DNA of 64,000 nucleotides, taken from assembly GCA_012934845.2 (NCBI GenBank), contig WNNJ02002510.1:124001-188000 (forward strand), given 5' to 3'. Source of the stretch: Pomphorhynchus laevis (lineage: Eukaryota; Acanthocephala; Palaeacanthocephala; Echinorhynchida; Pomphorhynchidae). A program made the position numbers and the translations under genes. The notes under the pieces were generated by a model. The model was given only the letters and a program-made list of their open reading frames with translations. It searched no databases and was not told the DNA's origin. The number at the start of each line of letters is the position of its first letter. The first letter of the stretch is position 1. Below, piece after piece: positions 47,709 to 60,300 of the stretch.

Positions 47709-50700
47709 ATAGCTCGTCTAGGAGTGATAAGGAAATCTGCTGTACTTGTAATCGAACTCCGGTTTTTGGCAACATCTACAATTATGAAACTGAAGCTTAT
47801 TAGCTCCCGGAGCACAGTTAAACACATCCAAATATAAATTATAAAAATGTTTCCTCCAAACGATCCTGTGAGAAAGCAAGCAACGACAGCAAGTGAAATT
47901 CCTGCCAAATAAAATTAGGATGGTCCGGAAAGCACATGGTTAGTTTAAAGAGGCTATGCCCATGCTACCACGTTAGCAAATTCTCGGAAATGCCTATTTA
48001 ATATATCACAAGGCAGTCGAAACAACTCATGGTAGTTCACTCTACTGCTGAATGCTGCCGGCTACCATCAGCTCGTCTAGGAGTGATAAGGAAATCTGCT
48101 CTACTTGTAATCGAACTCCGGTTTTTGGCAACATCTACAATTATGAAACTGAAGCTTATTAGCTCCCGGAGCAGAGTTTAACACATCGAGATATAAAATT
48201 ATAAAAATGTATCCTCCAAAGGATTCTGTGAGAAAGCAAACAACGACAGCAAGTGAAATTCCTGCCGAATAAAATTAGGATGGTACGGAAAGCACATGGT
48301 TAGTTTAAAGAGGCTATGCCCATGCTACCACGTTAGCAAATTCTCGGAAATGCCTATTTAATATATCACAAGGCAGCCGAAACGACTGATGGTAGTTCAC
48401 CCTACTGATGAGTGCTGCCGGCTACCATCAGCTCGTCTAGGAGTGATAAGGAAATCTGCTCTACTTGTAATCGAACTCCGGTTTTTGGCAACATCTACAA
48501 TTATGAAACTGAAGCTTATTAGCTCCCGGAGCACAGTTTAACACATCCAGATATAAAATTATAAAAATGTATCCTCCAAAGGATCCTGTGAGAAAGCAAG
48601 CAACGACAGCAAGACAAATTCCTGCCGAATAAAATTAGGATGGTCCGGAAAGCACATGGTTAGTTTAAAGAGGCTATGCCCATGCTACCACGTTAGCAAA
48701 TTCTCGGAAATGCCTATTTAATATATCACAAGGCAGCCGAAACGACTGATGGTAGTTCACCCTACTGATGAGTGCTGCCGGCTACCATCAGCTCGTCTAG
48801 GAGTGATAAGGAAATCTGCTCTACTTGTAATCGAACTCCGGTTTTTGGCAACATCTACAATTATGAAACTGAAGCTTATTAGCTCCCGGAGCACAGTTTA
48901 ACACATCCAGATATAAAATTATAAAAATGTATCCTCCAAAGGATCCTGTGAGAAAGCAAGCAACGACAGCAAGTGAAATTCCTGCCGAATAAAATTAGGA
49001 TGGTCCGGAAAGCACATGGTTAGTTTAAAGAGGCTATGCCCATGCTACCACGTTAGCAAATTCTCGGAAATGCCTATTTAATATATCACAAGGCAGCCGA
49101 AACGACTGATGGTAGTTCACCCTACTGATGAGTGCTGCCGGCTACCATCAGCTCGTCTAGGAGTGATAAGGAAATCTGCTCTACTTGTAATCGAACTCCG
49201 GTTTTTGGCAACATCTACAATTATGAAACTGAAGCTTATTAGCTCCCGGAGCACAGTTTAACACATCCAGATATAAAATTATAAAAATGTATCCTCCAAA
49301 GGATCCTGTGAGAAAGCAAGCAACGACAGCAAGTGAAATTCCTGCCGAATAAAATTAGGATGGTCCGGAAAGCACATGGTTAGTTTAAAGAGGCTATGCC
49401 CATGCTACCACGTTAGCAAATTCTCGGAAATGCCTATTTAATATATCACAAGGCAGCCGAAACGACTGATGGTAGTTCACCCTACTGATGAGTGCTGCCG
49501 GCTACCATCAGCTCGTCTAGGAGTGATAAGGAAATCTGCTCTACTTGTAATCGAACTCCGGTTTTTGGCAACATCTTCAATTATGAAACTGAAGCTTATT
49601 AGCTCCCGGAGCACAGTTTAACACATCTAGATATAAAATTATAAAAATGTATCCTCCTAAGGATCCTGTGAGATAGCAAGCAACGACGGCAAGTGAAATT
49701 CCTGCCGAATAATATTAGGATGGTCCGGAAAGCACATGGTTAGTTTAAAGAGGCTATGCCCATGCTACCACGTTAGCAAATTCTCGGAAATGCCTATTTA
49801 ATATATCACAAGGCAGCCGAAACGACTGATGGTAGTTCACCCTACTGATGAGTGCTGCCGGCTACCATCAGCTCGTCTAGGAGTGATAAGGAAATCTGCT
49901 CTACTTGTAATCGAACTCCGGTTTTTGGCAACATCTACAATTATGAAACTGAAGCTTATTAGCTCCCGGAGCACAGTTTAACACATCCAGATATAAAATT
50001 ATAAAAATGTATCCTCCAAAGGATCCTGTGAGAAAGCAAGCAACGACAGCAAGTGAAATTCCTGCCGAATAAAATTAGGATGGTCCGGAAAGCACATGGT
50101 TAGTTTAAAGAGGCTATGCCCATGCTACCACGTTAGCAAATTCTCGGAAATGCCTATTTAATATATCACAAGGCAGCCGAAACGACTGATGGTAGTTCAC
50201 CCTACTGATGAGTGCTGCCGGCTACCATCAGCTCGTCTAGGAGTGATAAGGAAATCTGCTCTACTTGTAATCGAACTCCGGTTTTTGGCAACATCTACAA
50301 TTATGAAACTGAAGCTTATTAGCTCCCGGAGCACAGTTTAACACATCCAGATATAAAATTATAAAAATGTATCCTCCAAAGGATCCTGTGAGAAAGCAAG
50401 CAACGACAGCAAGTGAAATTCCTGCCGAATAAAATTAGGATGGTCCGGAAAGCACATGGTTAGTTTAAAGAGGCTATGCCCATGCTACCACGTTAGCAAA
50501 TTCTCGGAAATGCCTATTTAATATATCACAAGGCAGCCGAAACGACTGATGGTAGTTCACCCTACTGATGAGTGCTGCCGGCTACCATCAGCTCGTCTAG
50601 GAGTGATAAGGAAATCTGCTCTACTTGTAATCGAACTCCGGTTTTTGGCAACATCTACAATTATGAAACTGAAGCTTATTAGCTCCCGGAGCACAGTTTA

Positions 50701-53130
50701 ACACATCCAGATATAAAATTATAAAAATGTATCCTCCAAAGGATCCTGTGAGAAAGCAAGCAACGACAGCAAGTGAAATTCCTGCCGAATAAAATTAGGA
50801 TGGTCCGGAAAGCACATGGTTAGTTTAAAGAGGCTATGCCCATGCTACCACGTTAGCAAATTCTCGGAAATGCCTATTTAATATATCACAAGGCAGCCGA
50901 AACGACTGATGGTAGTTCACCCTACTGATGAGTGCTGCCGGCTACCATCAGCTCGTCTAGGAGTGATAAGGAAATCTGCTCTACTTGTAATCGAACTCCG
51001 GTTTTTGGCAACATCTACAATTATGAAACTGAAGTTTGTTAGCTCCCGGAGCACAGTTTAACACATCCAGATATAAAATTATAGAAATGTATCCTCCAAA
51101 GGATTCTGTGAGAAAGCAAGCAACGACGGCAAGTGAAATTCCTGCCGAATAATATTAGGATGGTCCGGAAAGCACATGGTTAGTTTAAAGAGGCTATGCC
51201 CATGCTACCACTTTAGCAAATTCTCGGAAATGCCTATTTAATATATCACAAGGCAGCCGAAACGACTGATGGTAGTTCACCCTACTGATGAGTGCTGCCG
51301 GCTACCATCAGCTCGTCTAAGAGTGATAAGGAAATCTGCTCTACTTGTAATCGAACTCCGGTTTTTGGCAACATCTACAATTATGAAACTGAAGCTTATT
51401 AGCTCCCGGAGCACAGTTTAACACATCCAGATATAAAATTTTAAAAATGTATCCTCCAAAGGATTCTGTGAGAAAGCAAGCAACGACAGCAAGTGAAATT
51501 CCTGCCGAATAAAATTAGGATGGTCCGGAAAGCACATGTTTAGTTTAAAGAGGCTATGCCCATGCCACCACGTTAGCAAATTCTCGGAATTGCCTATTTA
51601 ATATATCACAAGGCAGCCGAAACGACTGATGGTAGTTCACCCTACTGATGAGTGCTGCCGGCTACCATCAGTTCGTCTAGGAGTGATAAGGAAATCTGCT
51701 CTACTTGTAATCGAACTCCGGTTTATGACAACATCTACAATTATGAAACTGAAGCTTATTAGCTCACGGAGCACAGTTTAACACATCCAGATATAAAATT
51801 ATAAAAATGTATCCTCCAAAGGATCCTGTGAGAATGCAAGCCACGACAGCAAGTAAAATTCCTTCCGAATAAAATTAGGATGGTCCGGAAAGCACATGGT
51901 TAGTTTAAAGAGGCTATGCCCATGCTATCACGTTAGCAAATTCTCGGAAATGCTTATTTAATATATTACAAGGCAGCCGAAACGACTGATGGTAGTTCAC
52001 CCTACTGATGAGTTCTGCCGGCTACCATCAGCTCGTCTAGGAGTGATAAGGAAATCTGCTCTACTTGTAATCGAACTCCGGTTTTTGGCAACATCTACAA
52101 TTATGAAACTGAAGCTTATTAGCCCCCGGAGCACAGTTTAACACGTCGAGATATAAAATTATAAAAATGTATCCTCCAAAGGATCCTGTGAGAAAGCAAG
52201 CAACGACGGCAAGTGAAATTCCTGCCGAATAAAATTAGGATGGTCCGGAAAGCACATGGTTAGTTTACAGGGGCTATGCCCATGCTACCACGTTTGCAAA
52301 TTCTCGGAAATGCCTATTTAATATATCACAAGGCAGCCGAAACGACTTATGGTAGTTCACCCTACTGATGAGTGCTGCCGGCTACCATCAGCTCGTCTAG
52401 GAGTGATAAGGAAATCTGCTCTACTTGTAATCGAACTCCGGTTTTTGGCAACATCTACAATTATGAAACTGAAGTTTGTTAGCTCCCGGAGCACAGTTTA
52501 ACACATCCAGATATAAAATTATAGAAATGTATCCTCCAAAGGATCCTGTGAGAAAGCAAGCAACGACAGCAATTGAAATTCCTGTCGAATAAAATTAGGA
52601 TGGTCCGGAAAGCACATGGTTAGTTTAAAGAGGCTATGCCCATGCTACCACGTTAGCAAATTCTCGGAAATGCCTGTTTTATATATCATAAGGCAGCCGA
52701 AACGACTGATGGTAGTTCATCCTACTGATGAGTGCTGCCGGCTACCATCAACTCGTCTAGGAGTGATAAGGAAATCTGCTCTACTTGTAATCGAACTCCG
52801 GTTTTTGGCAACATCTACAATTATGAAACTGAAGCTTATTAGCTCCCGGATCACAGTTTAGCACATCCAGATATAAAATTATAAAAATGTATCCTCCAAA
52901 GGATCCTGTGAGAAAGCAAGCAACGACAGCAAGTGAAATTTCTGTCGAATAAAATTAGGATGGTCCGGAAATCACATGGTTAGTTTAAAGAGGCTATGCC
53001 CATGCTACCACGTTAGCAAATTCTCGGAAATACCTATTTAATATATCACAAGGCAGCCGAAACGACTGATGTTAGTTCACCCTACTGATGAGTGCGGCCG
53101 GCTACCATCAGCTCGTCTAGGAGTGATAAG
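47709..53130 (+). repeat. Satellite 2, 360-bp unit, about 15 units (plus orientation)
   Basis: The box 'ctcgtctaggagtgataag' recurs every 360 bp from 47711 to 53112. Units between 48421 and 50940 are nearly identical (a few single changes), while those at both ends are more diverged, the classic pattern of unequal exchange. Some variants recur 1440 bp apart (four units). In each unit the plus strand shows GGCAGC, CGAAAC, 21 nt, CTGATGAG, T, GCTGCC (for example 48372-48419). Open frames of 60-87 codons in the array are by-products of the repeat. Confidence 0.97.
48372..48419 (+). ncRNA. Hammerhead-like core in satellite 2 (representative unit)
   Basis: GGCAGC (48372-48377) pairs with GCTGCC (48414-48419). 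Next to the stem lie CGAAAC (48378-48383) and CTGATGAG (48405-48412), the two invariant boxes of hammerhead ribozymes. In satellite 1 the stem is GGCAAC/GTTGCC, a compensatory change. The box order corresponds to a hammerhead opened at stem II (type II). A conserved GTA lies where a cleavage triplet could be. The 10 nt between it and CTGATGAG do not form a proper stem I, so self-cleavage is unproven. Confidence 0.4.
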
Positions 53131-53139
53131 TATCAACAT

Positions 53140-53835
53140 TCGATATTATAAATATTACAATTCGATATTATAAATTTCAGTTCAGAGAAAGAATTAAATT
53201 TCTCGAGAAATTCAATTAGTGACTCGTCACTATGCTCTCACACACCAAATAGGTCATCTAAGTAACGATACCATAAAGCTAGCTTCAAACTACATGTCCC
53301 GATAAAGTTCTTTTCTAGGTGTGTGACATACAAGTGAGCGTACGTAGGTCGTATAAGGCTACTTATAGCAGTATCACGTCTTTGGATAAGCATTTATTCT
53401 CTGTACCTGAAGATATTATAACCTTTTCTAATTCAATTAGAAAAAATAATGTTTGTATATTATTTTCTTCAAGGTTCGCTGACTTCATCAAAGATGGGAT
53501 TGCATTTACAGCATTTATAATTTGAATCGAAGTAAATAATGTTTATATCCAACGTGAATAATATTGATTTCGAGCTCAATGCTTGCTTTACATTTTAAGG
53601 AAGTGCTCACAATAACTGATGGACATTCGAGTAAGACTGGATGTGCCAAATTTCTTATTATTGGACGAGCAAGGCAAGATTTTGTTCCTTTGTGCATTTT
53701 CGTCAGAAGGTACATGTTGTCGGCAAGAGGATTATTAACTTTGAGTTTATTAAGTAAGTCCTCATTTTTAATAAGCCGTCTAATTTATGCTTCCACCTCT
53801 ACTTGCACTCCAACGTGATAGCTATTGTCAATGCT
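53140..53835 (-). mobile_element. Penelope-like reverse transcriptase fragment (right of satellite)
   Basis: The minus strand from 53790 encodes RRLIKNEDLLNKLKVNNPL, MYLLTKMHKGTK and ARPIIRNLAHPVLLE, and after a break INAVNAIPSLMKSANLEEN. The 'YLLPKIHK...ARPI(V/I)' block is characteristic of the Penelope-like reverse transcriptase finger. It is in the same orientation as the fragment left of the satellite. The catalytic palm is not recognisable. Confidence 0.55.
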
Positions 53836-53879
53836 TATATTTGCATCACTATTTAATGTCTCATACCTTCCGCGATATT

Positions 53880-53942
53880 ATTATTGATTTTTTTGTCTGG
53901 CTGAATTTAATTATTATCATTCTTACAAGGCTTAGCCATAAC
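53880..53942 (-). mobile_element. LINE family A tail, target of the next insertion
   Basis: 'ttttttgtctggctgaattt', an AT spacer and 'ttacaaggcttagccata' match the family A 3' tail at 61548-61600. The last 16 bases are duplicated at 57310-57325. Confidence 0.7.
53927..53942. repeat. 16-bp target-site duplication, left copy
   Basis: AAGGCTTAGCCATAAC, identical to 57310-57325 on the other side of the restriction-like-endonuclease LINE. Confidence 0.85.
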
Positions 53943-56900
53943 TACCTTAAAAAATTTGGTTTTTAATAAACATACATTTGAACTTTCTTGGCTGCTTAAT
54001 AAACTACTTACAACTTGAAGTATACCCTTTGACGACAACCATTATTACATACAATTTTCCATCTTACAATCGACAACGAAAACCATCGACGACATCGACA
54101 ACGACAACCATCGACGACATCGACATTAAAAAAGTTTGCGAACTGAAGTAAATACATTTATTTATTTGGGCTAATAAATTAACTACTTACAATAATAATG
54201 CCTAAAGGACGTCCTGACAGTGTATTGAAATGCTGCAATTGCAATGGACAGGCTGCAAATGTGTTAAGGCCGGTCGAAAATGCACAACATGTAGAGTGGG
54301 CGGATGTATCAATAAGACGAATATAAGTACATTGTTTGATGTATGTATTTTAACTGGAATTCCGGAAAATAATATATACAGAAACGCTATAGAATCAGAA
54401 TCTTCGCAAAGAAATGCATATCAAAATCATGCAAACAGAACAGTAATTACTGATGCTACTCAGATTGAATCTGTGAATAATGGAATTTCTAATAACTTAG
54501 AAATTTGTAATATTGAGGGGATATATCAAGTGGTTATTCAATGGAAGCCAAATATCATGGTGCTCCCTCGATGTTCTGCAAGTAATACTATAATTGATAC
54601 TATCGCAAACTTCTATTTCGATGTTGCACGAAAAAATAATAATGAGAACTCTGTTCTCAAGTCTGCTACAGTTTTTTACAATGCGTTCTCCAAAGAATTC
54701 CATCGAAAAAAGTTAACGTAATTCGAAAAACATTAGAGAACAGACTGGCTCTGTGGTCAACAAAAAATATAAAGATCTTTTTGACAAGGCCAATTACCTA
54801 CAAGTAGCTTTTAGTGAACCTAGAAAAAATTCACATATGACGGATTGGAAAAAGAATTCTGTTAGACTAATGTTACGAGGGAAAGTTGCTGCAAGTTCCG
54901 CGATTCTTGATAACAATGATTCGTCAGGTCCGCTAGGCCCTAATGTTATGGTTGGATCTTCATCTGTCAAAGAAGTGATTGAAAATCTTCACCCTATCCC
55001 AGAAAATCTACATCCTGATTCTCTTCTGTCATCACCAATTCATGGAGCGATCACACATCACTATGTACGCTTCACGCAAATTGACGAAGACGCTATCATC
55101 AAAGCTTGTAAAAAGACTAACGGAAGTGCAGGACCGTCAGGATGTGATTCGAATCTATGGAAATTCATGCTCACAGGCTTCGGAAATCATTCACGTAACC
55201 TTGCCAGGGCTTTGGCTGAATTCACAATTCGATTAACTACTGATAAAATTCCTCCTGGTGTTCTTGATGCGTTTACGACATGTAGGCTTGTCGCTATCCC
55301 TAAAAATCTGGGGGCATAAGACCGATAGGAGTGTGTGAAGTTGCGAGACGCATAGTATGTAAAGCCATACTTGAAGTGGTAAAATTCGACTTGCAAGACG
55401 TGGCTGGAAAGAGTCAACTGGCAGCATCACAACGTGGCGGAATTGAGTTTGCTATTCATTCCATCAAATCCGCATTTATGTCGAATAAACAACGCTGTGT
55501 TCTTGCCGTAGATGCTTCTAACGCATTTAACTCTTTAAATCGATAAGCTGCTATTCACAATATACAATACATTTGTCCTTCGTTGGCTTGTGTTCTTGCA
55601 AACACTTACAGAACTGACGCTCAACTAGTGCTTGGCGGTACAAGCATATTTTCTCGAGAGGGGTTCACACAAGGGGACCCTTAGCTATGGCGGCTTTCTC
55701 CATTACATCACTTCCGTTGATCAACAAAATTAAAAACAGTGTTCCCAGCATCACACAAGTTTGGTTTGCGGATGATGCAAACTTTGTCGGTACTATTGAC
55801 GAGTTAAATATAGTATGGAATGTATTGAAAAGCGATGGACCTCAATACGGATATTTCGTTAACGCTAAGAAAATACAACTGCTTACTCATCCATCTGAAA
55901 TGAAGCAAGCATGCCCATTGAAAGAAATTGGAATATCATCGGATGGTATTATGATACTTGGCATTCCTATAGGCACTACCGAGTATGTAGATTCGGTTGC
56001 ACTTGATAAATCTCAAAGTTGGACTCGTCTACTTGATCGTTTAGTAGAAATAGCCAAAGTTGATCCACATGTATCTTATATCGGTCTTACAAAATCAGTA
56101 CAATGGAAATGAACTCACTTTTTCAGAAATACAACATTTGAATGCGGGCATTTGTCAACGCTGTTGACCATACTAAAAGACAAGCTTTTACCATCTTTAA
56201 CAAGTCGAACCTTGAATCATGATTGGTGGACAATATTGACCTCACCTCTTAAATTAGGAGATTTAGGCGTATTAGACCCCATTTTCACATCCACACTGGA
56301 GTATGAAAACGCACAACTAATCTGTAATACTTATGATTCTGAATATACAGGAGAAACTCTGCGACAAGTACAAGCAGATGTTATAAAAAGTATTTCTTGT
56401 CAACGAATTAATGTTTACAAGAACCGTTTAATTGATGTCAAACAAAGGGCTCAACAAGCAGTATTGAATGCAATTAACCATGCTACTCAGAATTGCGCTT
56501 CATCATGGCTAAGTGCGCTTCCTCTAGCCGTTGATAACTTTCATCTCCATTCTTATGAATTTAGGGATGCCATATGTTCCAGATATGGATGGAATCCACC
56601 AGATCTAAACAAAAAAACATGTATATGCGGTACAACAAATGGCATTATTCACGCATTATCATGTAAACGCGGTGGTGTACCAATAATCCGTCACAACGAT
56701 ATTCGGAACACGATCGCTTATGCATTATCAGAGATATGCCACGGCGTCGAAGTCGAACCAACTTTGCAAAAGATTCCAGACAGCTTAGAATTCATGAATA
56801 ATTCAACAACGAAAAATAACAATGCGCGCCTAGACATTTCATGTTATGGACTACAGGACAATCGATATGAGCGGACGTTTTTTGACGTCAATGTTTTCTC

Positions 56901-57309
56901 AGTACATGCTCCGTCATATGCCAGCAGTTCGCCTCTCGCCGCCTTTGAATATAATGAAAATCGCAAAAACAGCAAATACAATGAAAGAATTGTCAGTGTG
57001 GAAGAAAGCAAGTTTATACCATTAATTTTTTCATCATCAGGAGGAGTTGGACCGCGAGCTCTTAAGCTACTCAAGGACATTGCCTCGATATCATCGAGGT
57101 TAAAATCAGAAAAATATAGTGATGTATTGGTTCACCTTAAACGCAAGATTAGCTTCTTGATTGCACGTGCTTCACTATGTCTGCGAATGCCGCGATCAAG
57201 TAGAAGACATCCAATCTTTCCTGACAATAAATCTCTTTTATAGGCCCGTTTACGGGAACCTAATTTCTGTAAATTATCTTTTCTTTTTTAATAAATAATA
57301 TTACAAAAA
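53943..57309 (+). mobile_element. LINE with R2-type restriction-like endonuclease (family F)
   Basis: Flanked by a perfect 16-bp duplication and ending in an A-rich tail. An N-terminal cysteine-rich motif (about 54245-54320, GCKCVKAGRKCTTC and VGGC) is followed by the reverse transcriptase: FTTCRLVAIPKNLG, RPIGVCEVARRIVCKAIL, LAVDASNAFNSLNR (motif A), FSREGFTQGDP (motif B) and VWFADDANFVG (catalytic FADD). The C-terminal part (56152-57243, 363 codons) holds a C-x-C...H...C knuckle, GGVPIIRHNDIRN, VEPTLQ, ARLDISCYG and FFDVNVF, the layout of the R2/NeSL nuclease (PD-(D/E)XK). Similar proteins are common in cnidarian and other invertebrate genomes. It is inactive: frame changes near 54720, 55320 and 55680, and in-frame stops at about 55544 and 56110. 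Confidence 0.88.
54062..54128. repeat. Short tandem repeat in the 5' region of LINE F
   Basis: Two to three copies of 'accatcgacgacatcgacaa' precede the coding region; possibly part of the element's 5' UTR. Confidence 0.6.
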
Positions 57310-57325
57310 AAGGCTTAGCCATAAC
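57310..57325. repeat. 16-bp target-site duplication, right copy
   Basis: Identical to 53927-53942; follows the A-rich 3' tail of LINE F. Confidence 0.85.
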
Positions 57326-60300
57326 AATTGAAATTTGTCTTGGTTATATTAAGTTCTATACAATAAATAACATACAAGCAAAGAGAGGTCATACAATAAT
57401 TACAATATTGGACAATCAACGAGGAAATGGTAAAAAAATCAACAAAGAAATCAGGACATTTAAGTCTCCAGATCGAGTGCGTTAACGAATATTGTGATGT
57501 ATGGACGACGGTCAGTGTTTTATCTAGTAAAAAAGATACATTCACTGATAAAAAATTCTTCTGCGGTTTCTGTTGTGCTGAGATGTTCAGTAAGTGTTCT
57601 TCGTCGTCGAAACTCACATCAACGAACAATGATACAAAAACCGCAGTGACCTCTGGAAATTCAGAAGCGGTGACTGGTCGCAAATTGGATGCGCTCACTA
57701 CCGATGATGCTGATAATGAGTGTCACATAGTGTCTGGTAATCTACCGATAACTTATCGTCACAGAATACATCTTGTTCAAGGAACAACGTAACAATATTG
57801 CGACATACCGATTCGGTATTTGAAGAGAGGTTAATACAGAATATCACCACGGCAAGTTCAGTACGGGTACATGAGAGTTCACGTGAATCCAACGAAACTC
57901 CTGACAATTTTTTAACCGACAAAAGAATAGAGGCTGAGATTTACAAACATAGACGAACTGAATCTTCAAATAGTGAGGATTTAAATTATGAACTGAGAAA
58001 GACTGTAACTTCATGCGATGCAATTGTTGATGACGAGGGCAATTCCTCAGGCAGAGCAGCCAATATAAGAAAAGTAAGGATTCGGAATTACGACAGAAGT
58101 ATAAATGTTATTTTGAGTGGAATTGAAGAGTCGTGTATGATCAATTTCCAAGTAAGAGTTGATGAAGACGTTTCTCGTGTGCGTGCAGTATTTACCAGAC
58201 TTCTTAAGGAAGATGATAAGAATGTAGCTATGAAGCTGCAAGTTCGGAGTTTGATTCGACTTGGGAAGCGTACAACAGAGAAACCTCGCTTATTGAAGGT
58301 CGTCTTGAGTTCTGCTGACCACGCTAAGATGTTGCTTCATCGTGGTTACCTCTTAAAAGATTCTACTATAAGAATACTGAGAGACATTAATTTTGATCAG
58401 CGTTTGAAATTGAGGAAGGCTCGCGAGGAGCTACAGGGTAAAATAAGCAAAGGAGAGACGAATCTATGCATAAGAAATTTTCAAGTAGTTCGGTGGCGAC
58501 CATCAGTACGTTGGACCCCGCTTCTCCCAAACTAGAGTATGGGTTTTATTCTGATTCCAATTTTGATGATTTAATTGATTTTTCTGAGGTATATGATAAA
58601 ACTAGCAAAACCTTTACGTCATCAGAGATTCCGCTTCATATTGGTTACTCAAACGTTAGAAGTCTTCAATCTCAATTTCCTTTCTTGCTCAACCATATTG
58701 CTGATAATCATTATAATATATTCTGTATTTCAGAATCTTGGTTACATAGTGGCATCTCTGATAATCTGTTTAATGTTGTAGGTTATAAGTTAATAAGAGC
58801 GGATCGCTTTCCTGGTATGCGAGGTGGAGGAGTTGTAGCATTCGTTCGACACGATCTCTCAACATCAAATATATCATATCTTTGTGATTCCGAGTGGTCA
58901 TATGAGTGTCTGTCTTTTACTGTTAATCACCAATTGTTAAAATTAAATGTTTGTGTTGTTTATAGATCTCCATCTTTCACTTTGATAACAGATCGGCTTA
59001 AGGATTATTTATCTAATTTTTGTTCATCCCAACGATTTGTCCTTTTAGGTGACTTCAACCTTCCGAATGTAGATAGGAATATAAATGGGTATCAACCCTG
59101 CTCAGGCGTATCAAAACAATTTCGTGATTTATTTCTTGCTGACCTACTTTTAGTGCAACATTGTAGACAACCAACTCATGTCAACGGTGCTACTCTAGAT
59201 CTTGTGTTTACAAGATGTACTGGAGATATCGACAGTATTGCGTATTATCCTCCTCTTGGTAACAGTGATCACTGTGTTCTCTCCGTTAAATTAGTGTCCA
59301 AGATCATTTGTAGGTCAAAATTGGGTTATCCAAAACGAAATTGGACTCGGGTGGATACCCAACATCTCTTAGCTAATTTCTATAACATTTTGTATCGTAG
59401 TTATAGGGCTACTACTGTTTCAGATCTGCTGACCATTTTTTATGACGTTTTCTTAAATTTGTCAGATAAGTTCGCTCCGAAACAGAGAACTTTCATTAAT
59501 TCCACTCGCCCTCAGTGGTTTGATCATGAACTTCGTACAGTGTTGAAACTGCGTAATGCCCCCTGTGGGCTATTAATCACACCTATACTGAAAACTTAGA
59601 TAGGAATCGGTAAGTGCGCAACCTCTGCAATAGATTGAAAATACATAAGCGAATAGCATTTGAAGATGGTATTACAAATTGCATCGGGAATCAACCGAAG
59701 CGTTTTTGGTCATATGTGAAAAAGGTTCAAGGCTACTTCCCTCTAATATAGCATTCATTACTTCAGGTGAATATGTTTATTCTACTGAGTCTGAAATTGC
59801 TGAATGCCTAGCGGACAGCTTCCATTCTCCGTCGACTATTGTTTCGGATATTTACTCTTTAAAATGGTATCCCATTCACAATATTACTCAAAATCTCGTT
59901 AAGCCAATCAGTGCATCTGAAGTATTGCACCTAATCACTAGGCTTAACCGATTTGGCTCTCCTGGTCCAGATGATATTTGACCTTACCTAATTAATGCGG
60001 TTGGACCTGCCGTAAGTAGTGTTTTAGCTCATATATTTTCATTTAGCCTGATCAATTCGTGGATTCCTGCAATATGGAAGTCTTCTATTGTTGTGCCAAT
60101 CCCTAAAAAACAGCCAGCAACTGCTTGTTTAGATTTTCGCCCTTTCAGTTTGACCAGTGTTCTCTCTAAATTACTAGAACGAGTTATTGCCAAAGGCTAC
60201 TCGAACATCTAAACTTTAACAGCTTTTTACTGATTCTCGACACGGATTCAGTCAAGGCCGTTCATGTCTATGCTTACCGCGAGAGTTGTATGGAAGTACT

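Noticed and set aside
47645-47908. 87-codon minus-strand frame with hydrophobic segments, and a similar plus-strand frame at 52616-52861
   Set aside because: Both lie across satellite units, depend on unit variants, and are not kept open in neighbouring units.
48372-48419. Canonical type I hammerhead ribozyme
   Set aside because: CTGATGAG is not followed by CGAAA within a normal stem II loop; only a permuted reading is possible.
47709-53130. Regularly spaced repeats resembling a CRISPR array
   Set aside because: The whole 360-bp unit repeats without unique spacers and the context is eukaryotic.
46640-53130. Possible tRNA-derived unit (B-box-like 'ggagttcgattac')
   Set aside because: No A box at the right distance and no cloverleaf could be drawn.
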